64,000 bases of DNA from JAAXGI01 sp965206975 (GTDB taxonomy: Bacteria > Gemmatimonadota > Gemmatimonadetes > Longimicrobiales > Gaopeijiaceae). Where the stretch lies: NCBI GenBank assembly GCA_965206975.1, contig OZ242253.1, positions 2,232,001 to 2,296,000 of the forward strand, read 5' to 3'. The position numbers and the translations under genes were made by a program. Each line of letters begins with the position of its first letter. Within the stretch, counting starts at the first letter, position 1. This document shows positions 1 to 9,318 of the stretch, piece after piece. Under the pieces are notes generated by a model. It was not told the origin of the DNA. It was given only the letters and a program-made list of their open reading frames with translations, and made no database searches.

Positions 1-150
1 TTCGACCATCAGGCTGGGAAGGAAGAAGCCGGCAAGCCCTTCGCTCTGACGGCCAATCCAGGAGCCCCCAGGCCGTCCCACAGCTGCCGGACCAAGATCA
101 GCCCGCCTTCGTCGGTCAGGTTCCGGGTGCTGTGACGAATCCGTAGCGGG
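1..150 (-). pseudogene. Possible transposase fragment (5' part, frameshifted)
   Basis: On the minus strand the sequence reads in one frame LTDEGGLILVRQLWDGLG and then, after a frame change, GSWIGRQSEGLAGFFLPSLM up to the window edge. This pattern (TD-GGL-LV-LW--LG then PSLMVE) resembles the N-terminal part of IS4/IS1380-like transposases. The family match is recalled, not computed. There is no intact start and the frame breaks near position 60-70, so it is either a remnant or the damaged edge of an element that lies outside the window. Confidence 0.35.
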
Positions 151-324
151 GAGCCCCCACCTTAGTACACGGGGCCGAGAACAGATACGCCAGGTGCACA
201 CCGTCTGGGTGCCTTTTCTGGCGAGGAATCTTCTTGCTGGAAGTACCCTCAACCTAAGGCCGCAGACGGTGTTTTGCTTCCCTATGCTACTCCCCTCATG
301 CAGGATCCGAGCTAGCCCCCGGCC

Positions 325-1188
325 CTATACCGCGAATGGATAGGTGAAGAGGACCAAGTGCACCAAGTTGAGGGTGAAGTGCACCAGGATGCCGGCTTCC
401 ACACGCCCGGTGAGGTGGTACGCTGCGCCGTAACCTACGCCGGCGAGCGTGGCCAACAGGACATATGCGGTCCCGGCGGCGATGTGCGCCGCGCCAAATG
501 CGACAGCGGCGGCGAGGATTGCCACGAGAGCCGCTCCCGGAACCCTCCCGCGCAACGCTCCCCCTAGATGGCGCTGCAAGAGCCCGCGGAAGAACGTCTC
601 CTCGGCGACGCATGTCGCGAGCAGGTTGGCCGGCACCCACACGGCCAGGATGGCCGGCCATTTCGGGTCCCAGGACACGAACCCCATCGCCACGGCAGGC
701 ACGCCTACACATACGAGTGTCAGGAGAGCGATCACCCCGGTGGCGACGATCGCACGATTCCACTGCGTCCTTACCTGCGGCTGCACACACACCGAGTAGA
801 GCAAGACGCCCGCGAATCCCTTGTCGTAGTTCCAATACAGCGTGTAGTCGGCTGCCGAGCGAGATACAGACACGGCATCGAGGACGAGAACGTTATCGAT
901 CCACGGCACTTGGTGGGTGGCCAGAGCGACGGCACAGATCACAACCATGCCCCACGCCAGGGTGCGCAGAGCCGTGGAGAGTGCGGGCCACACGGCTACA
1001 AGGCACGACCCCGCAAAGAGCGCGATCACGGCCAGCCCGGGCCATTGGACAACGCCGGCGACGACCGCGGCGACGAGGGAAAGAGCTGTGAAGATCGACC
1101 CGCCCCAGCGGCCACCCGGCAACATCGCGCCTGCCAGTCCCAGCCAGAGGAGCACGTAGGGGAGGCCATCCGCCAAGTCGATCGTCAC
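325..1188 (-). CDS. CPBP family intramembrane glutamic protease
   Basis: A 287-residue, very hydrophobic protein with about seven to eight membrane segments. It carries the three signature motifs of the CPBP (CAAX protease and bacteriocin-processing, Abi) family: EETFFR at residues 196-201, FGAAH at 231-235 and HFTLN at 270-274. In characterised members these form the intramembrane Glu/His/Asn active site that cleaves proteins within the membrane. The start is GTG at 1188; no strong ribosome-binding site is visible. It stands alone between a possible transposase fragment and a mosaic of gene debris, so context does not indicate its substrate. Family assignment is firm, function unknown. Confidence 0.85.
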   Translation of the reverse strand: MTIDLADGLPYVLLWLGLAGAMLPGGRWGGSIFTALSLVAAVVAGVVQWPGLAVIALFAGSCLVAVWPALSTALRTLAWGMVVICAVALATHQVPWIDNVLVLDAVSVSRSAADYTLYWNYDKGFAGVLLYSVCVQPQVRTQWNRAIVATGVIALLTLVCVGVPAVAMGFVSWDPKWPAILAVWVPANLLATCVAEETFFRGLLQRHLGGALRGRVPGAALVAILAAAVAFGAAHIAAGTAYVLLATLAGVGYGAAYHLTGRVEAGILVHFTLNLVHLVLFTYPFAV

Positions 1189-1327
1189 GGTTCAGTCCGG
1201 GTGACCCCTACCCGCCTCCGGGAGAAGGACGATGGATCCGTGTTCCGATCATGGCGATCGTCATGCCCCGGGATCGGTCGAAGAGCCGATTCCGGGGCTC
1301 CCCACGCTCGCGGGCCCAGTCGCCGGC

Positions 1328-1579
1328 CTAGCTGTGCTTTCGCCATGCGATCCGCAAGTGATGTGCGGGCTCGGCGGTAAGGATCAGGAGATCGCCGCCG
1401 AACTCGAACCCGCGGGCTCCGTCCACCGACGCGTCGCCGGCGGCGGTGAATTCCCGCTGGTGGGTCACCACGCCACACGCGGGATCGACTTGTGCGTCCT
1501 GAGACGGCTGGGTGCCATCATCGTTGCCCCAAGCTGTCAGGACTAGGGTGAGGGACAGGAGAAGAATTCCGCGACACAT
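1328..1579 (-). pseudogene. Truncated secreted lipocalin-like protein (paralogue of the gene at 7057-7488)
   Basis: From ATG 1579 this 83-residue frame has a signal peptide followed directly by a segment that matches the last third of the intact lipocalin-like gene at 7057-7488: both share VVTH-REFT, GDASVD-ARGFEF, GDLLILT-EPA and the final LRI-WRK. The central barrel strands present in the intact paralogue are missing, so an internal deletion has joined signal peptide and C-terminus. It may still be translated and exported, but it is too short to form the barrel. The frame is also open upstream to 1744, where it holds a fragment of a different gene. Confidence 0.6.
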
Positions 1580-1657
1580 GTGAGCCCATTCGTAGTGTGG
1601 TCTAGTCAAGACCGAGCCCAATCTAGGCGAGAATGGCTCTGCGAGGCTCCCGGAGCC

Positions 1658-1702
1658 CGCCTCCTCGAAGATCTCACGTGCATACTCACCGAATGGCCCG
1701 TC
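1658..1702 (-). pseudogene. Short fragment of an alpha/beta-hydrolase lipoprotein gene
   Basis: Positions 1659-1693 are identical over 35 nt to 24048-24082, inside the hydrolase lipoprotein gene at 23684-25624, and encode the same peptide FGEYAREIFEEA. A further 11-nt match (gtcgggccgaa) follows after a 1-nt length difference. The rest of the hydrolase is not found here. It is a recombination or deletion scar from a paralogue. Confidence 0.7.
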
Positions 1703-1744
1703 GGGCCGAAGGTGATTGAGCCGCTGTTCACGCAGGGGGGACAC

Positions 1745-2289
1745 AGCCCATCTCCTGCTCCGGTCAGCAGCCGTTGAACGCCAAGAACAAGAGGTCCGTC
1801 CTTTGTGCTGCAGCTCTGTCGGCCATCCATTGGGGACGTATAGATTCCCACCTCGCCCGTGATGGGCAGCCGAGTACCAAATTGACTTCCTCCGCCGAAG
1901 GTACGACTGCCGCTGTAGACGCCACGCTTAGAGGGAACTCCTGCTTCTCATCCACCGCTGGCTGCTGCTTCAGCGCGGTGTGCCTCCTGGATGCGCGTCG
2001 TTTACTCCCACGCCCAGGCGCTCGCCCAGTGCCGGAGATTCCTAGCCCTCCACCTACCCGCGGGCCGAGCCGGTGGCATCGCTGAGCACGGTGGGAGTCG
2101 TGCGGGACGTGCAGGCGACCGTGCGGCCGGCACCAGATCGAGCTGGCGAGCGGCCGAGGTCGGCGGCGGGGCCGTGGCTCACCACGACATCGAGGATGAA
2201 GACACCGACAAGGCCGGCTCGTCGTCCTAGCTCCGCGCGCTGTGACGTTCAAGGTGCCAGGGGCGCATCTGCGGGCAAAGGCTAGGGAG
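1745..2289. other. Gene-poor stretch, probable debris
   Basis: Apart from possible weak starts for the downstream large gene, I see no recognisable gene, RNA or repeat here. The long minus-strand frame crossing it is an antisense shadow of the GC-rich gene that follows. The sequence flanks the mosaic remnants at 1328-1702 and is best read as decayed DNA. Confidence 0.5.
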
Positions 2290-5200
2290 ATGAGGGGATC
2301 CGAGCTCCGCGGGTCGCGGGCCGCATCCTCGCACCGGTCGTCCCGTGGTCCTGGGCACGGCTCCGCCTGGGTCGATCGTTGCCGGCGAACTCCCGCGCGG
2401 CAACGCCTTGGGCTCGCGGGCCGTTGGATCGCCATCGCGGTGATGCTCGTCCTATGGGCGGGGGCTTGCGGGGACGACCCGGTCGCGCCCACCGAGCCTC
2501 CCGAGCCTCCGAATCGGACGCCGGTCGCGGGGGCGGCGATCCCGGCGGCGACGGTGACGGCGGGCGAGACATTTAGGGTCGAGCTGGCGACGCACTTCAG
2601 CGACCCCGACGGCGACGAACTGAGCTTCGAAGCGGCCACCCCGGACACGACTGTGGTGGCCGCTTCGGTCGCGGGCAGCGCCCTGACGGTTGCAGCCGTG
2701 GCGACCGGTGACGCCACGATCACCGCGACTGCGACCGACCCCGGCGGCCTCTCCGCCTCGCAGCGCTTCGCGGTGACCGTCACGGCTCCCCCCATCGGGC
2801 GCATCGTGGTCTCTCCGGGCGCCGTCACTCTGACAGCGATCGGCGACACCGTTCGACTGGCAGTGGATGTGTTCCGCCCATCCGGACAGGTCGTGACGGA
2901 TGCGGAACTCTCCTGGTCGTCCAGCGACCCCACGGTCGCCGCGATCGATCGTACGGGCCTCGTGACCGCGACCGGGAGGGGCGGGGCCACGATCATCGCC
3001 ACGGGAGGCGAGGCGTCCGGCGAGGCCGTCGTCTCGGTGGCACCGTCGGCTGACGTCGTTACCGTGACCCCGCGGGTCGCGAGCATCGCCCCGGGCGACG
3101 AGCTGCAGCTGGCGGCCTCGGTCGTCGACCGCAACGGACATCCGGTGGCCGAAGCGGAGCCGGTCTGGACGTCGAGCGACCCGCGGGTGGCCACGGTGCG
3201 CGCATCCGGGACCGCGGGAATCGCGCTCATACGAGGAGTCGGGGACGGATCGGCCACCATCACCGCATCCTCCGGGGATGCGCACGGCAGCTCGCGGCTC
3301 ACCGTGACCCGCAACGAAGACCACGCCGCGCTGGTGGCGCTCTACACCGCGACCGGCGGCCCGAACTGGAAGAACGGCACCAACTGGCTGACCGACGACC
3401 CACCCGGCAACTGGTACGGGGTCGGGGTCGACGGCCAGGGGCGGGTCACGCGGCTTGCTCTCTCCGAGAATGACCTGACCGGCCCGATCCCGGCGGAAAT
3501 CGGTTCCCTCACCCACCTGCGGGAGCTGGACCTCAGCGCGAACGAACTCACGGGCCCGATCCCGGCGGAGCTCGGCGCCCTCGCCAACCTCGAGGAGCTG
3601 GATCTCAGCAGGAACAGCAACCTGACCGGCTCCATTCCGCCGGAACTGGGATCGTTGGCTAGTCTCAGGGGGCTGTACCTCAGCTTGAACAGGCTGACCG
3701 GCTCGATCCCGCCGGAGCTCGGATCGCTGGCCAATCTCCGGGAGCTCCGCCTCGGCTTGAACCAACTGACAGGCTCCATCCCCGCCGAGCTGGCTTCGCT
3801 GGACCACCTGGAGCTGCTGTCGCTCGGCTACAACCGGCTGACGGGCCCGATTCCCCCACAACTGGCCTCGCTGGCCAGCATGACATCGCTGAGTCTCAGT
3901 CACAATGAGCTGACGGGCGTCGTTCCAGCCGAACTCGGCGGCCTCCCGCGCCTGACGTCGCTGTCGCTCGAGTCCAACGATCTGACGGGCCCCGTCCCGC
4001 GAGGTCTTCTGGAGTTGCAAGCGCTGTACGCATTCACCTTCGGGGGAAACGACGGGCTCTGCACACCGGGCACGAGCGCCTTCGTCGCATGGCTGGGGGA
4101 CATCCGGCAAGCGGAGGGGCCGTTCTGCAACGCTCGCGACATCTCCGTGCTCACATCGCTCCATGAAGCGGCGGGCGGAAGCCATTGGACCAACGCCGAC
4201 GGCTGGCTCGGCGACGCGTCGCTGGACCAGTGGTTCGGCGTGACCGCGGACCCCCTGGGGCGGGTCACGGCGCTCGACCTCGGCGAAAACGGCCTCGTTG
4301 GACATCTGCCCGCGACGCTGGCCCGACTGGAACGCATGACGGAGCTACGCATCGACGGCAACACCCTTTCCGGACCGCTGCCGCTGGATCTGGCCCATCT
4401 CCCGCTCCGCGAGTTCCACTATGCGGACACGGAGCTCTGCGCTCCAGCGGGTGCCGCCTTCCAGGCCTGGCTGGGGAGCATCGAGTCGCACCGAGGCACG
4501 GACGGGGAGTGCGGCCTGCTCTCCGAGCGCGACATCCTGGTGGCGTTCTACCACGCGACCGGCGGGCCCGACTGGAGGGACGACAGCAATTGGCTCAGCG
4601 ACGCGCCGCTCGAGAGCTGGCACGGCGTGGACATGGACGATGAGGGTCGCGTCACCCAGCTGTCGCTGGGCCTGAACAACCTCGTGGGTTCCATCCCCCC
4701 GGAACTCGGTTCGCTCAGCCACCTGTCCGTGCTGTTTCTCGCCTATGGGGAGCTGACGGGCCCGATCCCCCCGGAGCTCGGTTCGCTCGCCAACCTCGAG
4801 TCTCTCTACCTGGGCAACAATGACCTGACGGGCCCCATTCCGCCCGAACTGGGCTCGCTGTCCCGTCTGAGAGTGCTGAGCCTCGGTTACAACAACCTGA
4901 CGGGCCCCATCCCGCCAGCGCTGGCGTCACTCCGGAGCCTGCTTTGGGTCATACTCAGCGACAACGAGCTGACGGGCGCCGTCCCGACCGGGTTGGGCAA
5001 CCTCGCTCGTCTGAAGGAGCTGGATCTTGCCCGCAACCATCTGACGGGCCCCATCCCGACGGAGCTGGGCCGGCTCGGCACGCTGGAGCGGCTCATGCTC
5101 TTCGGCAATGACCTGACAGGGACCGTCCCGCCTGAGATCGGTAACCTCGGCCACCTTGCCCAGCTGAGCCTGTTCGGGAACGCAGGACTGTCCGGCCCCC

Positions 5201-6798
5201 TTCCCGGCGCTCTGATCGGTCTGGAGCGGCTGCGGGAGTTGTTCGCGGGCGACACCGGTCTCTGCGCGCCGGGAAGTCCGGAGTTCCTCGAGTGGCTGCG
5301 CGAGATTACGGTGACTCGGGTGGCGCTCTGCGCGGGTGGCGATTCGATGGCCTACCTGACCCAGGCGGTGCAGTCCCGCGAGCACCCAGTCCCGCTGGTG
5401 GCGAACAGGGAGGCACTGCTGCGCGTTTTCGTTACGGCCATGCGCCCGGGCACTTCGGGCATTCCGCCAGTTCGCGCCCGCTTCTACCGGGACGGCAGCC
5501 AGACGTACGTGGCGAACATCCCGGGCCAGACGCACGCGATCCCAACCCGGATCGACGAGTCATCGCTCTCGAAGTCGGCCAACGTACGCATCCCGGGGCA
5601 TATTGTGCAGCCGGGTCTTGAGATGGTGATCGAGGTGGATCCGGATGGAATCCTCGACCCTGCGCTCGGCGTGAGGAGGCGCATCCCGGAGACCGGCCGT
5701 CTCGTTCAGGATGTGCGCACCGTGCCCCCGCTGGACCTCACCCTGATCCCCTTCGTCTGGACCGAGGATCCCGATCCGTCGATCGCGAACATCGTCCGGG
5801 AGATGGCCGCCGATCCGGAGAGGCGACTCTGGCCCATCCAGACGCTGCTGCCCGTGGATGATCTGGTCGTCACCGCCCACGAACCCGTCCGGAGCTCCAC
5901 CAATTCCGGTTTCGAGTTACGCGACGAGACCGAGATGATTCGGGTCATGGAGGGCGGGCGAGGCTACTACATGGGGCTGTCGCGGGAAACCCCCACGGGC
6001 CTTTCGGGCGTGGCGTTCTTCGGCGGCCGGTCAAGCTGGTCGGTGGCCGACCCCAAGACCATGGCCCACGAGCTCGGCCACAACCTGACGCTCCAACACG
6101 CGCCCTGCGGGGGCGCCGGGGGGCCGGATCCAGCGTTCCCCGAACCGGACGGAGGCATCGGCGTCTGGGGGTACGACTTCCGGGGCGAAGTCGGCCTGGT
6201 GGACGCATCCACTTCGGATCTCATGGCCTACTGCCGTCCGTACTGGGTCAGCGACTACCACTTCGCCAACGCCCTTGGCTATCGGGTGGATGCCGAATCC
6301 GGTGGCGCCACAACCGCCGACCCGGTCCAGTCGCTTCTGGTGTGGGGCGGCATCGACGCGGAAGGCGATCCGTTCCTGGAGCCAGCTCTCGTGGTCGACG
6401 CTCCACCGGTGCTGCCCAGCGGCGGCGACTACCGGCTTGCGGGCGCGACCGCTGAAGGGCGCCAGCTCTTCTCGCTGAGCTTCGACATGCCAGACGTGGA
6501 GGATGGCGACGGAAGTTCCGGATTCGCGTTCGCCCTGCCCGTAGCCCCCGGGTGGGCAGATTCACTCGCCCGCATCACCCTGTCCGGCCCCGACGGATTC
6601 GTGACCCTCGACGGGGAGACCGACCGACCGGTCACGATCCTGCGCGATCCGCAAAGCGGCCAGGTCCGCGGCATCCTCCGGGACCTGCCCGGGGGAGCGA
6701 GTACCCAGGCCGGCATGAACCCGGCCCTCCCGCCCAGCGCGGGACTCGAGGTGACGTTCAGCCGCGGTATTCCGGATGCGGGGGCGTGGCGGCGGTAG
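2290..6798 (+). CDS. Surface lipoprotein with BIG2-type domains, plant-type leucine-rich repeats and a metzincin protease domain
   Basis: About 1502 residues. An N-terminal hydrophobic segment ends in AGAC (Cys60), a lipoprotein signal. A cadherin-like Ig domain (about 75-165) and two BIG2-like domains (about 170-340) follow. Three blocks of leucine-rich repeats come next (about 345-605, 618-735, 749-1010), each opened by an ALYxATGGxxWxxxxxW-type cap and built of LTGPIPxELGxL-type 24-mers. The last third contains HELGHNLTLQH (His1260-His1270), the HExxHxxxxxH zinc site, and a Met-turn candidate DLMAYC (Met1312), so it is probably a metzincin endopeptidase. It should sit on the cell surface and combine binding with proteolysis. 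The start is uncertain: ATG 2290 is used, GTG 2242 is also open. Substrate unknown. Confidence 0.85.
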   Translation: MRGSELRGSRAASSHRSSRGPGHGSAWVDRCRRTPARQRLGLAGRWIAIAVMLVLWAGACGDDPVAPTEPPEPPNRTPVAGAAIPAATVTAGETFRVELATHFSDPDGDELSFEAATPDTTVVAASVAGSALTVAAVATGDATITATATDPGGLSASQRFAVTVTAPPIGRIVVSPGAVTLTAIGDTVRLAVDVFRPSGQVVTDAELSWSSSDPTVAAIDRTGLVTATGRGGATIIATGGEASGEAVVSVAPSADVVTVTPRVASIAPGDELQLAASVVDRNGHPVAEAEPVWTSSDPRVATVRASGTAGIALIRGVGDGSATITASSGDAHGSSRLTVTRNEDHAALVALYTATGGPNWKNGTNWLTDDPPGNWYGVGVDGQGRVTRLALSENDLTGPIPAEIGSLTHLRELDLSANELTGPIPAELGALANLEELDLSRNSNLTGSIPPELGSLASLRGLYLSLNRLTGSIPPELGSLANLRELRLGLNQLTGSIPAELASLDHLELLSLGYNRLTGPIPPQLASLASMTSLSLSHNELTGVVPAELGGLPRLTSLSLESNDLTGPVPRGLLELQALYAFTFGGNDGLCTPGTSAFVAWLGDIRQAEGPFCNARDISVLTSLHEAAGGSHWTNADGWLGDASLDQWFGVTADPLGRVTALDLGENGLVGHLPATLARLERMTELRIDGNTLSGPLPLDLAHLPLREFHYADTELCAPAGAAFQAWLGSIESHRGTDGECGLLSERDILVAFYHATGGPDWRDDSNWLSDAPLESWHGVDMDDEGRVTQLSLGLNNLVGSIPPELGSLSHLSVLFLAYGELTGPIPPELGSLANLESLYLGNNDLTGPIPPELGSLSRLRVLSLGYNNLTGPIPPALASLRSLLWVILSDNELTGAVPTGLGNLARLKELDLARNHLTGPIPTELGRLGTLERLMLFGNDLTGTVPPEIGNLGHLAQLSLFGNAGLSGPLPGALIGLERLRELFAGDTGLCAPGSPEFLEWLREITVTRVALCAGGDSMAYLTQAVQSREHPVPLVANREALLRVFVTAMRPGTSGIPPVRARFYRDGSQTYVANIPGQTHAIPTRIDESSLSKSANVRIPGHIVQPGLEMVIEVDPDGILDPALGVRRRIPETGRLVQDVRTVPPLDLTLIPFVWTEDPDPSIANIVREMAADPERRLWPIQTLLPVDDLVVTAHEPVRSSTNSGFELRDETEMIRVMEGGRGYYMGLSRETPTGLSGVAFFGGRSSWSVADPKTMAHELGHNLTLQHAPCGGAGGPDPAFPEPDGGIGVWGYDFRGEVGLVDASTSDLMAYCRPYWVSDYHFANALGYRVDAESGGATTADPVQSLLVWGGIDAEGDPFLEPALVVDAPPVLPSGGDYRLAGATAEGRQLFSLSFDMPDVEDGDGSSGFAFALPVAPGWADSLARITLSGPDGFVTLDGETDRPVTILRDPQSGQVRGILRDLPGGASTQAGMNPALPPSAGLEVTFSRGIPDAGAWRR

Positions 6799-7056
6799 GG
6801 TCCGGACGGGTTCTCACTGCACGGAAATGTGCCCGCAAGCCGCGAACAACGCCGAGTAGCTTTGTCAATCGCTCGGAGAGCGAGTTCTTCGGCTCGGCTA
6901 CATCCGCAGCTCCCACTAAGCCTCAAGACCACCGTGTATCTGCGGATCCGTTGAGCACGTCCGGACTCGTCGCCTCCGAGACCGGCATCTCGCCGATGTG
7001 CGGGAAGGCGAACCGCCTCAGCCTCGACATCCAAGCCCGCAGACCCTATCGCCGGC

Positions 7057-7488
7057 CTAGTTGCGCTTTCGCCATACGATCCGCAGCTGGCGCGCAGGCT
7101 CGACGGTGAGGATCAGGAGATCGCCGTCGAACTCGAACCCGCGGGCCGCATCCACCGACGCATCGCCACTGTTCGTGAACTCCCGTATGTGGGTCACCAC
7201 GCCACGCGCGGGATCGACTTCGTAGCGGCCGTAGTACGCGAGGTTACCCCTTGAGGCCGCGCTCCCCCGTCTCACGATGTAGACTGACATGGACCCGACA
7301 CCGTCGTACATGATGATTCCCTGCGCGCCGGGCCCGAATGTGTCCGTGGTGGTCACCCATTCTCCGGAGTCGCTCAGCGCCTCGGCGCGCACCAAGTCCC
7401 ATCCGCCAAGGAAGTCCCTCGCCGTCTGGGCGCCGAGACAGAGAGGAGCCAAGCACCCAAGAGCCAGAGCTAGAGCGAACGAACGCAT
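7057..7488 (-). CDS. Secreted lipocalin-like domain protein
   Basis: From ATG 7488 the product is 143 residues. It has a classical signal peptide (LALALGCLAPLCLGAQ) and then FLGGWDLV, the opening strand typical of the bacterial lipocalin-like domain (PF13924), and ends in RIVWRK. Such proteins form a small beta-barrel and often bind hydrophobic ligands; the ligand here is unknown. A frame open to 7566 exists, but the signal peptide fixes the start at 7488. A truncated copy lies at 1328-1579. A 42-bp sequence found again near 12.2 kb lies 63-104 bp upstream and may be a promoter element. Confidence 0.75.
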   Translation of the reverse strand: MRSFALALALGCLAPLCLGAQTARDFLGGWDLVRAEALSDSGEWVTTTDTFGPGAQGIIMYDGVGSMSVYIVRRGSAASRGNLAYYGRYEVDPARGVVTHIREFTNSGDASVDAARGFEFDGDLLILTVEPARQLRIVWRKRN

Positions 7489-7550
7489 GAAACCTCCCGG
7501 GTATGGATCGTCAGGGACAGCGGCCATATGTGCCGCGCCCAGGGGAACCA

Positions 7551-7592
7551 ACGGAACCGTACCCAATCTGTGCAGTCGAAAACCCTGCCGCC
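7551..7592. repeat. Dispersed 42-bp repeat, copy 1
   Basis: This 42-bp stretch matches 12183-12224 with two mismatches, in the same orientation. Both copies lie upstream of minus-strand genes for exported proteins (7488 and 12059 or 12176). A shared promoter or regulator site is the simplest reading; a small mobile repeat is the alternative. Confidence 0.7.
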
Positions 7593-7787
7593 ATGGAGGC
7601 CGGAAGCCGACCGATCGCGGACGATTGTTCCGAGGCGGGCAGGAAGTCGCTGGAGACGGCGCTGAAGTCGTACCGCGAGGCGGGCCGGCGCTGGGCCAGG
7701 TCCCCCACCACGCCAGCCCACCCGAATACGAGTACGGCTCGGGCTAACGTCGTGCGTCCTTGAACTTGGATCGAGAGCGCTGTCCAG

Positions 7788-8429
7788 CTACAGGCGGCTC
7801 AACCACTGCGCGAGCGCCTTCTCCGGATCGGCCAGCTCCTCGATCGAGGTGTACCAGTTGGCTTCCCAGCCGGTCTCCGGGAGGCCGATGAACAACATCA
7901 GGTTGAGGGGATAGGCCTCGCTGTCGGTGCACCGTCGGAAGTCGTCGCGGAACAGAAAGACCGGCTTCTCCCAAGCGATCGCCATGCCCAGCTCCACCAT
8001 CACGCCGTCGTCCGGGGGACAGCCGTTGACAACCGCGAACACCCCATCCGCCTCGCGCACGTCGCGAAGGTTCGCCTGACCGATCTCATACGCCCAACTC
8101 GGGCTCGCAGGGTCGATCTCGTCGCTGCGGGCGAACGGCTCCCACACCTGGGCGCCCATGGAGTCCAGGGCCGCCACCAGTTCCTGCAACGGCCCCTCGC
8201 GCTGCTGCGCAGAGAATCCATATGGATTGGCCAGATACAGGATATTTCCGGATGCCCCGGGCGTTTGAGCATCTGCCACAGCAAGCGACGCCCTGTCTCC
8301 AGCGACGTCGCCAGCGAGATCCTCCGTTGCCGCCGGGCCCGGACCGCGATCTGCGCCGCACCCCGTGGTCGCCAGCAACGCCAACATCAACATCGCGCCC
8401 GCTCCGATCCGTTCATGGCGCCAAATCAT
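7788..8429 (-). CDS. Lipoprotein of the nucleoside 2-deoxyribosyltransferase family
   Basis: 213 residues. The N-terminus is a lipoprotein signal (LALLATTGC, Cys24). The domain from about residue 62 matches nucleoside 2-deoxyribosyltransferase (PF05014): YLANPYGFS at the start, EADGVFAVV (127-134), PPDDGVMVELGMA (138-150) with the candidate catalytic Glu146. Family members cleave or transfer deoxyribose on nucleosides in the cytosol, whereas this one should be anchored in the envelope. Possible roles are nucleoside salvage at the surface or an effector-like activity; neither is shown. ATG at codon 13 is another possible start. It is a lone gene among debris. Confidence 0.8.
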   Translation of the reverse strand: MIWRHERIGAGAMLMLALLATTGCGADRGPGPAATEDLAGDVAGDRASLAVADAQTPGASGNILYLANPYGFSAQQREGPLQELVAALDSMGAQVWEPFARSDEIDPASPSWAYEIGQANLRDVREADGVFAVVNGCPPDDGVMVELGMAIAWEKPVFLFRDDFRRCTDSEAYPLNLMLFIGLPETGWEANWYTSIEELADPEKALAQWLSRL

Positions 8430-8662
8430 CGATCCCTCCTCCGGTTGCGTACCGCGGCAGCCGAAAGATGCTCGTCTGCTCCCGCGGATGCCTCATCCCC
8501 AAGGTATTTGTTCTTTCGCTCGCCGCAGCCGCTCGAGGTAGGCGGCCAGAACATCCGGAACACCGGTCCGGATCGCAACTCGCTAGCCGCTCTGGGCACG
8601 GGAGACCAATAGGGGCAGCGCGTAGTTCCTACGCGACTACGGGCACTTCGCTCGCAGCCACG
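8430..8662. other. Intergenic, possible short coding remnant
   Basis: On the minus strand a short open stretch reads VPDVLAAYLERLRRAKEQIPWG before a stop near 8500. It looks codon-like but has no start and no family I can name. Nothing else is seen. Confidence 0.25.
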
Positions 8663-9274
8663 TCACTGGGCGTCCGTATGGCGGTTTCGGCCGGGCTCTG
8701 TGTTCGCTTCCGTGAACACTCTTACGGGCCAAAATCTTCCAAACGTTGATGTGAGAAGAAGCGCGAGCGGGTGACGATCATCGCCTTCGCTCTGAAGTGA
8801 GTCCGTCCGAAGTTGGCGGAAAGTGGCCACTAACCCGATCAGCCCGAGGTGCATGATCGCGCCTGGAGCCAACAGAGGTGTACCCCCGAACAGCACGCGT
8901 CGAACGAAAGGCCAACCCTCGGCCGAAGGATTCATTTCGAGTTCGAGCAGCGCATTGCTCCGCCAGTGGAACCAGAGACCCGCAGCACCAACCGCCACCA
9001 GCGCCAGCATCACGGCGCGAAGCGCGAGAATCCGGCTGCGGGTGGGATAGACCCCGGCCCTGACGATCACAAGGGTGGCTGCGAGGAGTCCGATGAACGG
9101 CGTCCACTGGAGGGGAGATTCCCAATGCTCTAGGAGAATGAGCTCGGCACCGATCCCAACGATCCCGATGACTGCAGCTGCCAGGATGAGCCGGCGGAAC
9201 CCGAGCATACTCCCTCCGGTGTCGCCCGGCTGACCAGGCGAACCGTCCGCTGAGGCTTCCACTCCCTTGGTCAT
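8663..9274 (-). CDS. Predicted membrane protein of unknown function
   Basis: 203 residues with four hydrophobic segments at roughly 29-48, 56-76, 84-103 and 132-151, consistent with a four-helix inner-membrane protein. I do not recognise a family. The start is ATG 9274, which overlaps the last codons of the decayed di-heme oxidoreductase fragment upstream; ATG 9208 is closer to the first helix and may be the true start. The C-terminal 50 residues are hydrophilic. Codon use looks coding, but no motif supports a function. Confidence 0.6.
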   Translation of the reverse strand: MTKGVEASADGSPGQPGDTGGSMLGFRRLILAAAVIGIVGIGAELILLEHWESPLQWTPFIGLLAATLVIVRAGVYPTRSRILALRAVMLALVAVGAAGLWFHWRSNALLELEMNPSAEGWPFVRRVLFGGTPLLAPGAIMHLGLIGLVATFRQLRTDSLQSEGDDRHPLALLLTSTFGRFWPVRVFTEANTEPGRNRHTDAQ

Positions 9275-9318
9275 CGGTTTCGTGGGTTGTTGTTAGACTG
9301 CATTGAGAAACACGGGGG

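Noticed and set aside
1764..3314. A 516-codon open frame on the minus strand
   Set aside because: It is antisense to the BIG2 part of the LRR-metzincin gene. Composition is Thr/Ser/Val/Pro-biased without a fold, as expected for the shadow of repetitive Ig coding sequence.
2452..4305. A 617-codon open frame on the minus strand
   Set aside because: Antisense of the LRR region; Arg/Glu/Gln-rich with no domain.
3470..5200. Regular short repeats resembling a CRISPR or minisatellite
   Set aside because: The repeats have a codon-based period of 72 bp with diverged units and encode leucine-rich repeats; there are no constant spacers.
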